Positions 24,993-34,065 of a stretch of DNA of 64,000 nt are shown here, in pieces. Position 1 is the stretch's first letter. Each line of letters starts with the position of its first letter. Source of the stretch: Saxibacter everestensis (GTDB lineage: Bacteria > Actinomycetota > Actinomycetes > Actinomycetales > Brevibacteriaceae); contig NZ_CP090958.1 in NCBI RefSeq assembly GCF_025787225.1, forward strand, positions 2,032,550 to 2,096,549. Direction: 5' to 3'. The position numbers and the translations under genes are program-made. The notes beneath the pieces were generated by a model, which saw only the letters and a program-made list of their open reading frames with translations, made no database searches and was not told the DNA's origin.

Positions 24993-25877
24993 TCAGGCGG
25001 CATTCCCGACAGAAGGGCGGTCGCGGAGCACCTCGATCAGGGCATGAGTCAGCGGATGCCACGCTCGACTCCTGGGACCGGAGAGAACCAGGGTTCGCTG
25101 AACCGTCGGGGTAATCGGCCGCATGACGAGCGAGTCCGGGAGCATGCTCTCACCGAGGCTGGGCATAATCGAGACGCCAATTCCCTGCTGGACCATGCTC
25201 AACAGGGTTGCGAGCTCCCGCACCCGCTGCTGCGTCTCGAACGGTACGCCAGCAAGGGCATGGATGCGTTGCACGTGCGCCGCACATCCGCCGGTGCTGA
25301 CGATGAACCCGTCTTCGTGAAGTTCATGCACCGGCACGACGTCCTGCCCGGCGAGCGGATGATCACGTCGCAGGACTGCGCGGAAGTCATCCTGGGCGAC
25401 GATGAGCGAATCGGGCCCCGCATCAGCGGAGTCGATCAGAATTGCTGCGTCCACCATCCCGGATTCCAGCCACTCCCCCATTTCATCGTCATCTCCTTCA
25501 AAGATGCGCACGTCGACGTCCGGCAGCCGCGCCTTCCAGAGTTGCAGCAGACCGGGCACCAATCCCTGGCACACGGTCGGCACCGCGGCGAGGCGGACGG
25601 TACCGGCCAGATCGCCCCTGAACGCTCGCACGCTGCTCTGCAAAGAATCCAGGGTGGCCAGGGCGCTGCGGGCGTAGGGCATCACCACCTCACCGAGCGA
25701 CGTTACCCGGATCTCGCCAGCACGATCGATGACGTGACCGCCAAGATCGCGTTCCAGGCCATGGATTGCATGCGAGATGGCGGACTGACTGATCCCTAGT
25801 TCGTCCCCGGCCGCCGAGAACGAGCGGCAATCCACAACCGCCAGAAACGCGCGCAATTGCGCGACGGACACTGCCAT
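24993..25877 (-). CDS. LysR-type transcriptional regulator
   Basis: 294 residues. The N-terminal helix-turn-helix (about 1-60) is MAVSVAQLRAFLAVVDCRSF, AAGDELGISQSAISHAIHGL. The substrate-binding domain (about 90-290) has LAGTVRLAAVPTVCQGLVPG, DVDVRIFEGDDDEMGEWLES and PLAGQD. It is divergent from the EamA transporter with an 86-bp shared intergenic region; this layout usually means the LysR protein controls its divergent neighbour. That region holds the palindrome AAACATGTTT at 25904-25913, a possible binding site. The inducer is unknown. Confidence 0.93.
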   Translation of the reverse strand: MAVSVAQLRAFLAVVDCRSFSAAGDELGISQSAISHAIHGLERDLGGHVIDRAGEIRVTSLGEVVMPYARSALATLDSLQSSVRAFRGDLAGTVRLAAVPTVCQGLVPGLLQLWKARLPDVDVRIFEGDDDEMGEWLESGMVDAAILIDSADAGPDSLIVAQDDFRAVLRRDHPLAGQDVVPVHELHEDGFIVSTGGCAAHVQRIHALAGVPFETQQRVRELATLLSMVQQGIGVSIMPSLGESMLPDSLVMRPITPTVQRTLVLSGPRSRAWHPLTHALIEVLRDRPSVGNAA

Positions 25878-25963
25878 AACTTTTCCTCATTACTTGATGA
25901 ACTAAACATGTTTGCCTCATGCGATCCGTCCCCTCAGAGTAGGAGGAAACGAAACGGAGATCA

Positions 25964-26977
25964 ATGATGGAAGGCACCACAAAGCTGCCGATTCGCACCC
26001 CGATGCTTGTGGCTGCGTATCTGGCGCTCGCCCTGATCTGGGGATCCAGCTTCCTGTTCATAAAGGTCGCCGTGGGCGGCATGTCGCCGGCGCAGGTGGT
26101 GCTGGGTCGCCTCTTGCTGGGTGCTATCACCCTGTGCGCGCTGATGATGATCACGAGGAGAAAGTGGCCCCGCGAACCGAAGCTTTGGGGCCACCTGAGC
26201 ATAGTTGCCCTGTTCGCTTGTGTGGTGCCGTTTCTGCTCTTCTCGTGGGCAAGCCAGTTCCTGCCCTCAGGCGTGTCGAGCATTCTGAACGCCACCACCC
26301 CGATCACGACCCTGGCTGTGTCTGCGTTGATGCTGCCTGCCGAACGCCTGAACCGGATACAGATTCTCGGCGTCTTCGTGGGAGCCATCGGCGTGGTGGT
26401 AGTTGTGGGGCCCTGGGATGTGCTGGGCGATCCATTGTTCGCCTCATCGCTCCCGGCACAGCTGGCGTGCCTCGTGGCGACGACGTGCTACGGGATCGCC
26501 TTTAGCTACCTGCGTCGATTCGTCGTTGGGGCGAACGGGCACGATGCGGTGACGGTCTCAGCCGTGCAGATCAGCATCGCGGCTGCGATGATGCTTCTCA
26601 TCGCTCCATTTGCCGCGACAACGCCGCTTGCCCTCAATCTGCCTATCGTCCTGAGCATGATCGGCCTTGGCGCGGTGGGGACTGGAATCGCCTACATCTG
26701 GTTCACGGTGATCGTTGGCAGCTGGGGATCGACGGCGGCGTCCAGCGTCACCTATCTCACGCCGCTGGTGGGCGTCATCCTCGGAATCCTTGTACTTGCA
26801 GAAACCCTGCACTGGAATCAACCCGTTGGCGGAATCGCAATTGTGCTCGGCATCCTGGTCAGTCAGAGCAAGGGCACTGCCAAACGAAAGCGGCCCCGTC
26901 ACCCGGTGAACCAGGTAACGGGGCCACAACGGACCGCAGAAGGCAGCGACGATCAGTCGCGGGTCAGTCGACGGTAG
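25964..26977 (+). CDS. EamA/DMT-superfamily transporter (10 TM)
   Basis: 337 residues with ten predicted membrane helices in two EamA repeats. It starts with MLVAAYLALALIWGSSFLFI, a classic drug/metabolite transporter opening; the second repeat starts near LACLVATTCYGIAFSYLRRF. It probably exports or imports a small metabolite at the cytoplasmic membrane. The ATG follows GGAG by 5 bp (an AGGAGG lies further up). The last 25 bp overlap the end of ettA on the other strand, and the C-terminal tail (about 30 basic, polar residues) is encoded over the ettA terminator hairpin. Confidence 0.92.
   Translation: MMEGTTKLPIRTPMLVAAYLALALIWGSSFLFIKVAVGGMSPAQVVLGRLLLGAITLCALMMITRRKWPREPKLWGHLSIVALFACVVPFLLFSWASQFLPSGVSSILNATTPITTLAVSALMLPAERLNRIQILGVFVGAIGVVVVVGPWDVLGDPLFASSLPAQLACLVATTCYGIAFSYLRRFVVGANGHDAVTVSAVQISIAAAMMLLIAPFAATTPLALNLPIVLSMIGLGAVGTGIAYIWFTVIVGSWGSTAASSVTYLTPLVGVILGILVLAETLHWNQPVGGIAIVLGILVSQSKGTAKRKRPRHPVNQVTGPQRTAEGSDDQSRVSRR
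26892..26925 (-). terminator. Hairpin terminator of ettA lying inside the EamA gene end
   Basis: On the minus strand, downstream of the ettA stop, GGCCCCGT (26918-26925 read in reverse) pairs with ACGGGGCC (26892-26899); with the inner ACC/GGT pairs the stem reaches about 11 bp around a small loop. It is followed by GCTTTCGTTTGG, a T-rich run. This fits an intrinsic terminator for ettA. Confidence 0.7.
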
Positions 26978-28635
26978 GTGACGCGGTGCGGGCGTGCCGC
27001 CTCGACGCCCATTCGCGCTACCTTGTTCTCCTCGTAGGAGTCGAAGTTGCCCTCGAACCAGTACCAGTTCGCCGGGTTCGCCTCGGTGCCTTCGTAGGCC
27101 AGAATATGGGTCGCAACCCGGTCGAGGAACCAGCGATCGTGAGAGACGACCACGGCACAACCCGGGAATTCCAGCAAGGCGTTTTCCAACGAACCCAGCG
27201 TCTCGACGTCCAGGTCGTTCGTCGGCTCATCCAACAGCAGCAGATTTCCACCCTGCTTCAGCGTGAGTGCAAGGTTCAGCCGGTTGCGCTCTCCACCGGA
27301 AAGTACGCCGGCCTTCTTCTGCTGGTCCGGGCCCTTGAAACCGAAGGCGGACACGTAGGCCCGAGACGGCATCTCGACGTTGCCGACCTGGATGTAGTCC
27401 AGCCCGTCAGAAACGACTTCCCACAGCGACTTGTTCGGGTCGATGCCGCCGCGGCTCTGGTCAACGTACGAGATCCGAACCGTTTCGCCGATCTTCAGAT
27501 CGCCGCCGTCCAGATCTTCCATGCCGACGATCGTCTTGAACAGGGTGGTCTTTCCCACGCCGTTCGGTCCGACAACGCCGACAATGCCGTTTCGCGGCAG
27601 GGTGAAACTCAGATCGTTGATCAGGATGCGATCGTCAAAGCCCTTTCGTACATCGTTAGCTTCGATGACGATATCGCCGAGGCGTGGGCCTGGCGGAATC
27701 TGAATCTCCTCGAAGTCGAGTTTCCTGGTGCGTTCCGCCTCTGCCGCCATTTCCTCGTAGCGGGCAAGACGGGCCTTCGACTTCGTCTGACGTCCCTTCG
27801 CAGAGGAACGAACCCACTCAAGCTCGTCCTTCAGCCGCTTCTGCAGCTTCTGGTCACGCTTACCGGCAACCTGAAGACGCTCCGCCTTCTTTTCCAGGTA
27901 CGTGGAGTAGTTGCCTTCATAGGGGTACAGGTGGCCGCGATCGACTTCCGCGATCCACTGCGCCACGTGGTCCAGGAAGTACCTATCGTGGGTGACCGCG
28001 AGGACTGCGCCGGGATACTGGGACAGGTGCTGCTCAAGCCACAGCACGCTCTCCGCGTCAAGATGGTTGGTCGGCTCATCGAGGAGCAGCAGGTCAGGCT
28101 TCTCCAGCAACAGCTTGCACAGAGCGACCCGACGGCGCTCTCCTCCGGAGAGGACTGTCACGTCAGCCTCCGGCGGCGGGCAGCGCAACGCATCCATAGC
28201 CTGTTCGAGCTGGGAATCGAGATCCCAGGCGTCGGCCGCGTCAATCGCTTCCTGTAGTTTGCCCATCTCGTCCATGAGCGCGTCGAAGTCGGCATCGGGC
28301 TCGGCCATCAACGCGGAGATCTCGTTGAACCGGTCGATCTTTCCCTTGATTTCGGCAACGCCTTCTTCGACATTGCCCAGAACGGTCTTTTCCTCGTTCA
28401 GCGGCGGCTCTTGCAGCAGGATGCCGACTGAATATCCAGGAGAAAGCCGCGCCTCGCCGTTCGATGGCTGGTCGAGGCCGGCCATGATCTTCAGGATCGA
28501 GGACTTACCCGCACCGTTGGGGCCGACGACGCCGATCTTTGCCCCGGGATAGAACGACATCGACACATCGTCGAGGATGACTTTGTCACCGTGCGCTTTG
28601 CGCGCCTTGTGCATCTGATAAATAAATTCGGCCAT
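26953..28635 (-). CDS. ettA: Energy-dependent translational throttle protein EttA (ABC-F ATPase)
   Basis: 560 residues, two ABC ATPase domains in one chain and no membrane segment. Domain 1: Walker A GVVGPNGAGKSSILKIM, signature VLSGGERRRVALCKLLL, Walker B LLLLDEPTNHLDA. The linker/arm (about 240-300) is basic and helical. Domain 2: GPNGVGKTTLFKTI, LSGGERNRLNLALTL and LLLLDEPTNDLD. ABC-F EttA binds the ribosomal E site and gates elongation by ATP/ADP ratio. It is the Rv2477c counterpart; in M. tuberculosis it is next to ssbB, whereas here an ABC exporter pair and a lipoprotein gene lie between. Its 3' end overlaps the convergent EamA gene. Confidence 0.96.
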   Translation of the reverse strand: MAEFIYQMHKARKAHGDKVILDDVSMSFYPGAKIGVVGPNGAGKSSILKIMAGLDQPSNGEARLSPGYSVGILLQEPPLNEEKTVLGNVEEGVAEIKGKIDRFNEISALMAEPDADFDALMDEMGKLQEAIDAADAWDLDSQLEQAMDALRCPPPEADVTVLSGGERRRVALCKLLLEKPDLLLLDEPTNHLDAESVLWLEQHLSQYPGAVLAVTHDRYFLDHVAQWIAEVDRGHLYPYEGNYSTYLEKKAERLQVAGKRDQKLQKRLKDELEWVRSSAKGRQTKSKARLARYEEMAAEAERTRKLDFEEIQIPPGPRLGDIVIEANDVRKGFDDRILINDLSFTLPRNGIVGVVGPNGVGKTTLFKTIVGMEDLDGGDLKIGETVRISYVDQSRGGIDPNKSLWEVVSDGLDYIQVGNVEMPSRAYVSAFGFKGPDQQKKAGVLSGGERNRLNLALTLKQGGNLLLLDEPTNDLDVETLGSLENALLEFPGCAVVVSHDRWFLDRVATHILAYEGTEANPANWYWFEGNFDSYEENKVARMGVEAARPHRVTYRRLTRD

Positions 28636-28708
28636 AGTGCCTTCAAGGCTACTGGCTTAGCGGCCGCACTGCGACTCGGCTCAATTGTCGAGCCAATTGA
28701 TTGGCCCA

Positions 28709-29269
28709 CTACTCGCCGGCCACCCCGGACCCCTCCGAATTCTCTGACGAGTCCGCGTCCGCACCGGATGTCGCAGCACTGTCCTTCTCGTCGTCGGACT
28801 TCGGCTCACCCGACTTCCGTTCGACCCCCTTGGGAAGATCGACCTCGCCGATCAGGCAACTGTCCAGGCTTTCGATCGGCTGCGCGAGTTCCGCCGAGAC
28901 CTTTCCTTCACGAACCTCGCCGATAACACAACCGTCGGAGACGCGGATACCGAACATTTTCGACGGAACGTCGTGACCTAGCGGTGACTTGTCGATGGAC
29001 GCTTCGAGCTGATCGTCCTTGAAACCGGCATCCTGCAGTGCATCGAAGAGCTGTTTCGATGTCGGCAGCGAACTCTTTCCGGCCAGCTTTTCAAGTGCGG
29101 ACTTCGCCGTCTCCACATCCCCGGAATCACCCTCGCTCTGAGCGCCGCCGGTTGTCTGGCTTTGTTGCGGCGGAGCATCTTCCTGCGCGGGACCACTGCA
29201 CCCGGTAATTCCGGCCGCACACACCGCGGCGATGGTGACGACGAGTCTCGCGCGAGTTACCTGATGCAT
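28709..29269 (-). CDS. Putative lipoprotein with acidic low-complexity tail
   Basis: 186 residues. A lipoprotein signal peptide is clear: MHQVTRARLVVTIAAVCAAG, then the lipobox ITGC, giving a lipid-anchored Cys on the outer face of the cytoplasmic membrane. After an acidic Gln/Ser linker, residues 60-150 hold one compact domain with two Cys (DGCVIGEVREGK, SLDSCLIGEVDLP) that could form a disulfide. The tail is rich in Asp, Ser and Glu. I do not recognise the domain. The frame extends upstream, but ATG 29269 with an AGGGA site and the signal peptide fix the start. It is divergent from the ABC exporter operon. Confidence 0.82.
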   Translation of the reverse strand: MHQVTRARLVVTIAAVCAAGITGCSGPAQEDAPPQQSQTTGGAQSEGDSGDVETAKSALEKLAGKSSLPTSKQLFDALQDAGFKDDQLEASIDKSPLGHDVPSKMFGIRVSDGCVIGEVREGKVSAELAQPIESLDSCLIGEVDLPKGVERKSGEPKSDDEKDSAATSGADADSSENSEGSGVAGE

Positions 29270-29492
29270 TCCCTGGTGTCCTATCGAAAAATATCTGGCA
29301 GACGAGCCGTGCACGGCCGTAGGCTGATTTGTGCCTAAGTCTGTTCGCATTCCAAGAGTAATCGACGCGACGGTCCCACTCGGGATATCTGCGCAAGGCA
29401 CGTATCCGGGATGAACCGGAGCCATGTAAGAGAGATGTAAGAACGAGCTGGCAACGTAGGTATTGAAACGAATTGATCCGTAAACCCTGGAA

Positions 29493-31229
29493 GTGCTTGT
29501 GCTACTGCGCCTTGTTTTGAACGAACTTCGCGAACATCGGCCCGCCATCGCCGTCATCGGCGCCCTGCAGCTGGTGCAGACGCTGGCGAACCTCTACCTC
29601 CCCACCCTGAACGCCGACATCATCGATAATGGCATCGTCAAGGGCGACACCGATTACATCCTTGGCGTCGGCGGAATCATGCTGGCCGCATCCGCGCTGC
29701 AGATCCTCTGTCTGATCACCGCAATCTCCTTCAGCGCACGCACGGCGATGGCGGTCGGCCGGCAGCTGCGACGCAAGGTGTTCACCAGTGTCCAGACCTT
29801 CTCTTCACGAGAAGTGGGCAACTTCGGTGCGCCGTCGCTGATCACTCGGTCGACCAATGACGTGCACCAGGTGCAGATGCTGGTCCTGATGTCGTTCACA
29901 CTCCTCGTCGCCGCGCCCATCATGTGTATCGGCGGCATCGTCATGGCCCTGCAGCAGGACGTGGCGCTATCGGGCCTGCTTGTTTTCATCATTCCGCTGC
30001 TGGTCATCGTGGTCTTTCTGCTGGTCCGGCGGCTGGTTCCGCTGTTCCGGCTGGCTCAGAAACAGATCGACCGGGTCAACACCGTGTTGCGCGAGCAAAT
30101 CATGGGCGTCACGGTGGTCCGGGCTTTTGTTCGCTCCGATCACGAAAAGGACCGCTTCGCGGGTGCAAACCAGGATCTGACCACGACGCAGCTGCGGACA
30201 GCAAGGCTACTGGCGTTGATGTTCCCCTCAATCATGTTCGTGGTGAGCATCGCAATGATCGCGGTGATGTGGTTCGGCGCGATCCGGATCGACTCCGGCG
30301 GTATGCAGATCGGTGCCCTGACCGCCTTCCTGGCCTACATCATGCAGATACTGATGGCGGTCATGATGGCGATGTTCATGTTCATGATGATTCCCCGGGC
30401 CGCGGTTTGCGCGGAACGAATCCAGGAGGTGCTCAGCACCGAATCCAGCGTCGTGCTCGATGACGATGCGGCGCCGGTCCGACTTCGCGGCGAGCTCGGC
30501 TTCCACAATGTCGAGTTCTCCTACCCTGGCGCCGAGCAGCCGGTACTCTCCGAGATCTCACTAACCGCCCGACCAGGCGAGACAACGGCCATCATCGGTT
30601 CAACCGGAGCCGGAAAGACCACGCTGCTAAGGCTGATCCCACGGCTAATGGACGCCACCAGCGGTGACATCACCATCGATGGGCTGTCGATCACAGACCT
30701 CAATTCAGTGTCGCTGCGGGCGAGCATCGGGTACGTTCCGCAGAAGGCCTACCTCTTCTCCGGGACGGTTGCCTCGAACCTGAGGTACGGGAACCCAGAT
30801 GCAACGGACGCCGAGCTCTGGGATGCACTGCGAATCGCGCAGGGCGCGGATTTCGTCGAGAACTTCCCTGAGGGACTAAACGCGCCGATCAGCCAGGGAG
30901 GGACGAACGTGTCCGGCGGCCAGCGGCAGCGGCTTTCGATTGCGCGGGCACTGGTGCACAGGCCAACGCTGTACCTGTTCGACGATAGCTTCTCCGCTCT
31001 GGACTACAGCACGGACGTCAATCTCCGCAGCGCACTGCATACGGTGACCAACGACGCCACGGTCATCATCGTTGCCCAGCGGGTCAACACCATCCTCGAT
31101 GCAGATCAAATCATCGTGCTCGATGAAGGCAGGATTGTGGGTCGGGGCAGTCATCATGAACTTCTCGAAACCTGCGAAACCTATCAGGAAATCGTGTCGT
31201 CACAGCTCACCGCGGAGGAGGCAGCATGA
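29493..31229 (+). CDS. ABC exporter half-transporter, degenerate-site subunit
   Basis: 578 residues: six-helix type IV exporter domain (about 1-310) and nucleotide-binding domain (about 340-578). NBD: Walker A GSTGAGKTTLLRLI, Q-loop VPQKAYLFSG, signature VSGGQRQRLSIARAL, Walker B LYLFDDSFSALD. The residue after the Walker B Asp is Asp, not the catalytic Glu. In heterodimeric exporters such as TM287/288 and BmrCD this marks the subunit with the degenerate site. GTG 29493 or 29499 is the start; 29499 is better placed behind GGAAG. The stop overlaps the partner's ATG by 4 bp. The substrate (drug or lipid) is unknown. Confidence 0.93.
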   Translation: MLVLLRLVLNELREHRPAIAVIGALQLVQTLANLYLPTLNADIIDNGIVKGDTDYILGVGGIMLAASALQILCLITAISFSARTAMAVGRQLRRKVFTSVQTFSSREVGNFGAPSLITRSTNDVHQVQMLVLMSFTLLVAAPIMCIGGIVMALQQDVALSGLLVFIIPLLVIVVFLLVRRLVPLFRLAQKQIDRVNTVLREQIMGVTVVRAFVRSDHEKDRFAGANQDLTTTQLRTARLLALMFPSIMFVVSIAMIAVMWFGAIRIDSGGMQIGALTAFLAYIMQILMAVMMAMFMFMMIPRAAVCAERIQEVLSTESSVVLDDDAAPVRLRGELGFHNVEFSYPGAEQPVLSEISLTARPGETTAIIGSTGAGKTTLLRLIPRLMDATSGDITIDGLSITDLNSVSLRASIGYVPQKAYLFSGTVASNLRYGNPDATDAELWDALRIAQGADFVENFPEGLNAPISQGGTNVSGGQRQRLSIARALVHRPTLYLFDDSFSALDYSTDVNLRSALHTVTNDATVIIVAQRVNTILDADQIIVLDEGRIVGRGSHHELLETCETYQEIVSSQLTAEEAA

Positions 31230-33118
31230 GCGATGTAACCGCGCCACGCAAGGCAGCTAACTTTGGCCCCAGTGTGCTGCGCATCCTGGCGTTGATGCGT
31301 CCGGACAGGGCACGAATGACCTTCGTCCTCTTTCTGGCAGCTCTCGGAGTCGCAGCTCAGGTCGTGGCGCCCAAGATTCTCGGGTCCGCGACCGACGTGA
31401 TATTTGACGGCATCCTTGGAAAGTCAATGCCTGAAGGAGTATCGAAGGCGCAGGCCGTGGAAGGATTGCGCCAGCAGGGCCAGGGCAAGATCGCCGATGT
31501 GCTCGCCGGTTCCGGTGCGCAGCCGGGCGCCGGCATCGACTTCCACCAGCTGTCGATGGTGCTGCTGCTCGTCGGAGTTCTGTACGTCGCGGGCTTCTTC
31601 TTCAACTGGTCGCAGGGTTACATCACCGGCGGAGTGACGCAGCGGGGCATGTATCGGCTTCGGGAAGCTGTTCAGGCAAAACTGGATCGGTTGCCGTTGA
31701 AGTACTTCGACTCAACGTCACGCGGCGACGTCCTCAGCCGGGTCACCAACGACATCGACAATCTCGCGCAGACCCTGAACCAGACGCTGACGCAGTTGCT
31801 GATGTCGGTGCTGACCGTGGTTGGTGTGCTGGTGATGATGTTCTCCATTTCGCCTTTGCTGGCTCTGATCGCTCTCGTAACAATTCCGGTTGCCGCAGTC
31901 ATCACCGCACTGATCGCCAAACGCTCGCAGAATCACTTCATGAACCAGTGGAAAGACACCGGTTTACTGAACGGGCACGTCGAGGAGATGTTCACCGGCC
32001 ATGAGATCGTCAAGGTCTATGGCCAGCAGGACGCTGCGCTGGCAACCTTCGATGAGCAGAATGAACGGGTCTACCAGGCCTCGGCGCGGGCACAGTTCCT
32101 CTCCGGCGTGATGCAGCCGGCGATGCAGTTCGTCTCTAACCTGAACTACGTGGCAATCGCGGTCGTTGGCGGCCTGCGGGTCGCCTCGGGAGCGATATCC
32201 ATCGGCGATGTCCAGGCGTTCATCCAGTACTCGCGGCAGTTCACCCAGCCCTTGGCGCAGATCGGCGGAATGATCAACATCCTGCAATCCGGAGTGGCGT
32301 CCGCCGAACGTGTCTTCGAAATCCTGGATGCCGAAGAAGAAGGCGCGGAACCCGTGCCAGGCGAACGTCCCGAGGTCGTCCGTGGCCGGGTGGAGTTCGA
32401 TCATGTCAGCTTCCGGTACGAGGAAGAGACCCCGCTGATCGACGACCTGTCCCTTGTGGCTGAACCGGGACAGACGGTGGCGATCGTCGGCCCGACCGGC
32501 GCCGGCAAAACAACGCTGGTCAACCTGGTCATGCGCTTCTATGACATCAACGCCGGCCAGATCAGGCTCGATGGAGTCGACACGGCGAAGATGAACCGGG
32601 CCGAGCTGCGGCGAAACTTCGGCATGGTGCTGCAGGATGCCTGGCTGTTCGGCGGGACGATTCGGGAGAACCTCACCTACGGCGCGCCAAACGCCACGGA
32701 GCAGGAAATCATCGCCGCCGCCGAGGTGACGCATGTCGATCACTTCGTCCGTGCGCTGCCGGATGGCTACGACACGGTGCTCGACGAGAATGGCTCCAGT
32801 CTCAGCGTGGGCCAGCGTCAGCTGATGACCATCGCGCGCGCCTTCCTGGCGGATCCCTCGGTGCTGATTCTGGATGAGGCCACAAGCTCCGTCGATACCC
32901 GCACCGAGGTCCTGATCCGTCAGGCGATGGACCGATTGCGGCAGTCACGGACCAGCTTCGTTATCGCTCATCGACTGTCCACCATTCGCGATGCCGAAGT
33001 CATTGTCGTGATGCGCGATGGCAAGATTGTCGAGAAGGGCAACCACGACGAGCTGCTCGAGGCTAACGGCTTCTACGCGGAGCTATACAACAGCCAATTC
33101 GCGCAGGCGACCGTGTAG
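31226..33118 (+). CDS. ABC exporter half-transporter, canonical-site subunit
   Basis: 630 residues: six-helix membrane domain with a ~60-residue loop between TM1 and TM2 (KSMPEGVSKAQAVEGLRQQG onwards), then the NBD (about 385-630). Walker A is GPTGAGKTTLVNLVMR, Q-loop VLQDAWLFGG, Walker B ILDEATSSVD with the catalytic Glu. The signature reads LSVGQRQ, not LSGGQ. Paired with its neighbour, this makes one hydrolytic site (its Walker B Glu plus the partner's VSGGQ) and one degenerate site. The loop after TM1 is typical of the larger subunit in actinobacterial pairs. It probably exports a lipid, peptide or drug; the substrate is not known. Confidence 0.94.
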   Translation: MSDVTAPRKAANFGPSVLRILALMRPDRARMTFVLFLAALGVAAQVVAPKILGSATDVIFDGILGKSMPEGVSKAQAVEGLRQQGQGKIADVLAGSGAQPGAGIDFHQLSMVLLLVGVLYVAGFFFNWSQGYITGGVTQRGMYRLREAVQAKLDRLPLKYFDSTSRGDVLSRVTNDIDNLAQTLNQTLTQLLMSVLTVVGVLVMMFSISPLLALIALVTIPVAAVITALIAKRSQNHFMNQWKDTGLLNGHVEEMFTGHEIVKVYGQQDAALATFDEQNERVYQASARAQFLSGVMQPAMQFVSNLNYVAIAVVGGLRVASGAISIGDVQAFIQYSRQFTQPLAQIGGMINILQSGVASAERVFEILDAEEEGAEPVPGERPEVVRGRVEFDHVSFRYEEETPLIDDLSLVAEPGQTVAIVGPTGAGKTTLVNLVMRFYDINAGQIRLDGVDTAKMNRAELRRNFGMVLQDAWLFGGTIRENLTYGAPNATEQEIIAAAEVTHVDHFVRALPDGYDTVLDENGSSLSVGQRQLMTIARAFLADPSVLILDEATSSVDTRTEVLIRQAMDRLRQSRTSFVIAHRLSTIRDAEVIVVMRDGKIVEKGNHDELLEANGFYAELYNSQFAQATV

Positions 33119-33221
33119 GACGGGGCCTGCGTAGTCGGAGAACCAAACGTCTCCGCAGGCTCTGATGCTGCTAGCCCGGGTCAGCCCGGCGTAGTCGGGG
33201 AACCCATGCGTCACCGCTGGC

Positions 33222-33806
33222 CTAAAACGGAGCATCACCACCACTACCGGAGGCGCCAGGCTTCGCTGTACCGGACCCGGCTCCGGCCCCGGACCCGGCT
33301 CCGGCCCCGGCTGCAGTCAGACTCGATTCCGCGCCGTCCTTCGGCTCAGAGCCGTCATTCTCCTCGGCTCCAGCCTGCGCGGCCTGTGTACCGCCGAAGC
33401 CACCGTTGTCCGAACCGTTTTGCTCCTCGCCGCGCCCGCCGGTCTTCGCACCGGCGGTACGAGTGTAGGCGGATGTGCCGGTCGACAGGTCGTGCCCAAC
33501 ACTGTGCGCCATCAGGCACACATCTGTACCGGACTTCTCGCCGTTCGACCAACGGCGGATCTCGAGCCTTCCGTGCACTATCACCCGCTGTCCCTTCTCC
33601 ACCGACATCGAGACGTTCTGCGCGAGCGACCTGAAAGCCTTCACCGTGTACCAGTTCGCCTCCGAAGTGACCCATTCCCTGGCATCTCGATCGAAGTAGC
33701 CGTCGTCCGAGGACAGCCGGAAACTCACGTACGGAACTCCATCCGCAGAAAGCCCACTGGACGGATCTGTGCCGACCCAACCGACGACGGTTAGTGTGTT
33801 TCGCAT
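33222..33806 (-). CDS. Single-stranded DNA-binding protein, SsbB-like (Rv2478c type)
   Basis: 194 residues. The OB fold occupies about residues 1-110: MRNTLTVVGWVGTDP, VSFRLSSDDGYFDRDAREWV, WYTVKAFRSLAQNVSMSVEK and GQRVIVHGRLEIRRW. The remaining ~80 residues are Gly/Ala/Ser rich, with a repeated GAGSGA stretch and end GGDAPF. The tip lacks the DDDIPF-like acid cluster by which main SSB recruits partners, though PF is kept. By gene context near ettA this is the second SSB, not the replicative one. It follows the SPFH gene by 259 bp, with a 13-bp repeat array between. Confidence 0.9.
   Translation of the reverse strand: MRNTLTVVGWVGTDPSSGLSADGVPYVSFRLSSDDGYFDRDAREWVTSEANWYTVKAFRSLAQNVSMSVEKGQRVIVHGRLEIRRWSNGEKSGTDVCLMAHSVGHDLSTGTSAYTRTAGAKTGGRGEEQNGSDNGGFGGTQAAQAGAEENDGSEPKDGAESSLTAAGAGAGSGAGAGSGTAKPGASGSGGDAPF
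33273..33308 (-). repeat. 18-bp perfect tandem duplication in the ssb tail
   Basis: GGACCCGGCTCCGGCCCC occurs at 33273-33290 and 33291-33308, followed by a partial third unit. It encodes repeated GAGSGA in the disordered C-terminal tail of the SSB-like protein. Confidence 0.9.
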
Positions 33807-33983
33807 TTGCCTTCTCCTGCCTGTTGACCGTTTTCACTTAGTGAAGCCGGAGAATCTGCGGCACGGAGATCCCGAAGGAAATCTGTGGATAGAACTATCG
33901 AGGCCAGCCCCTGTGTCAACGAGTGAGCACCGGAGTGCCGGATGGACGCGAGTCGTCCCCGAGTCGGGACGTGGATCGTCCGG

Positions 33984-34056
33984 GTGACTGGAACGAGTGA
34001 CGCGAGCTGGTGACGGAAACCGGGGATCCAGTGACATGAACCGGCGACAGGGACAG
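33984..34056. repeat. Degenerate 13-bp tandem repeats between SPFH gene and ssb
   Basis: Units begin GTGAC at 33984, 33997 and 34010, then at 34031 after an 8-bp break, and GCGAC at 34044; rough consensus GTGACNNGAACSG. The preceding 13 bp (33971-33983) are weakly similar. The array is upstream of ssb (minus strand) and just past the SPFH stop. It could be iterated protein-binding sites or simply another minisatellite. Confidence 0.7.
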
Positions 34057-34065
34057 CCGACGGGA

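Noticed and set aside
33807-34065. Continuation of the SPFH gene after a frameshift or nonsense mutation
   Set aside because: Reading on past the stop in the same frame gives Ser/Pro/Val-rich sequence from the repeat array with no SPFH tail or coiled coil.
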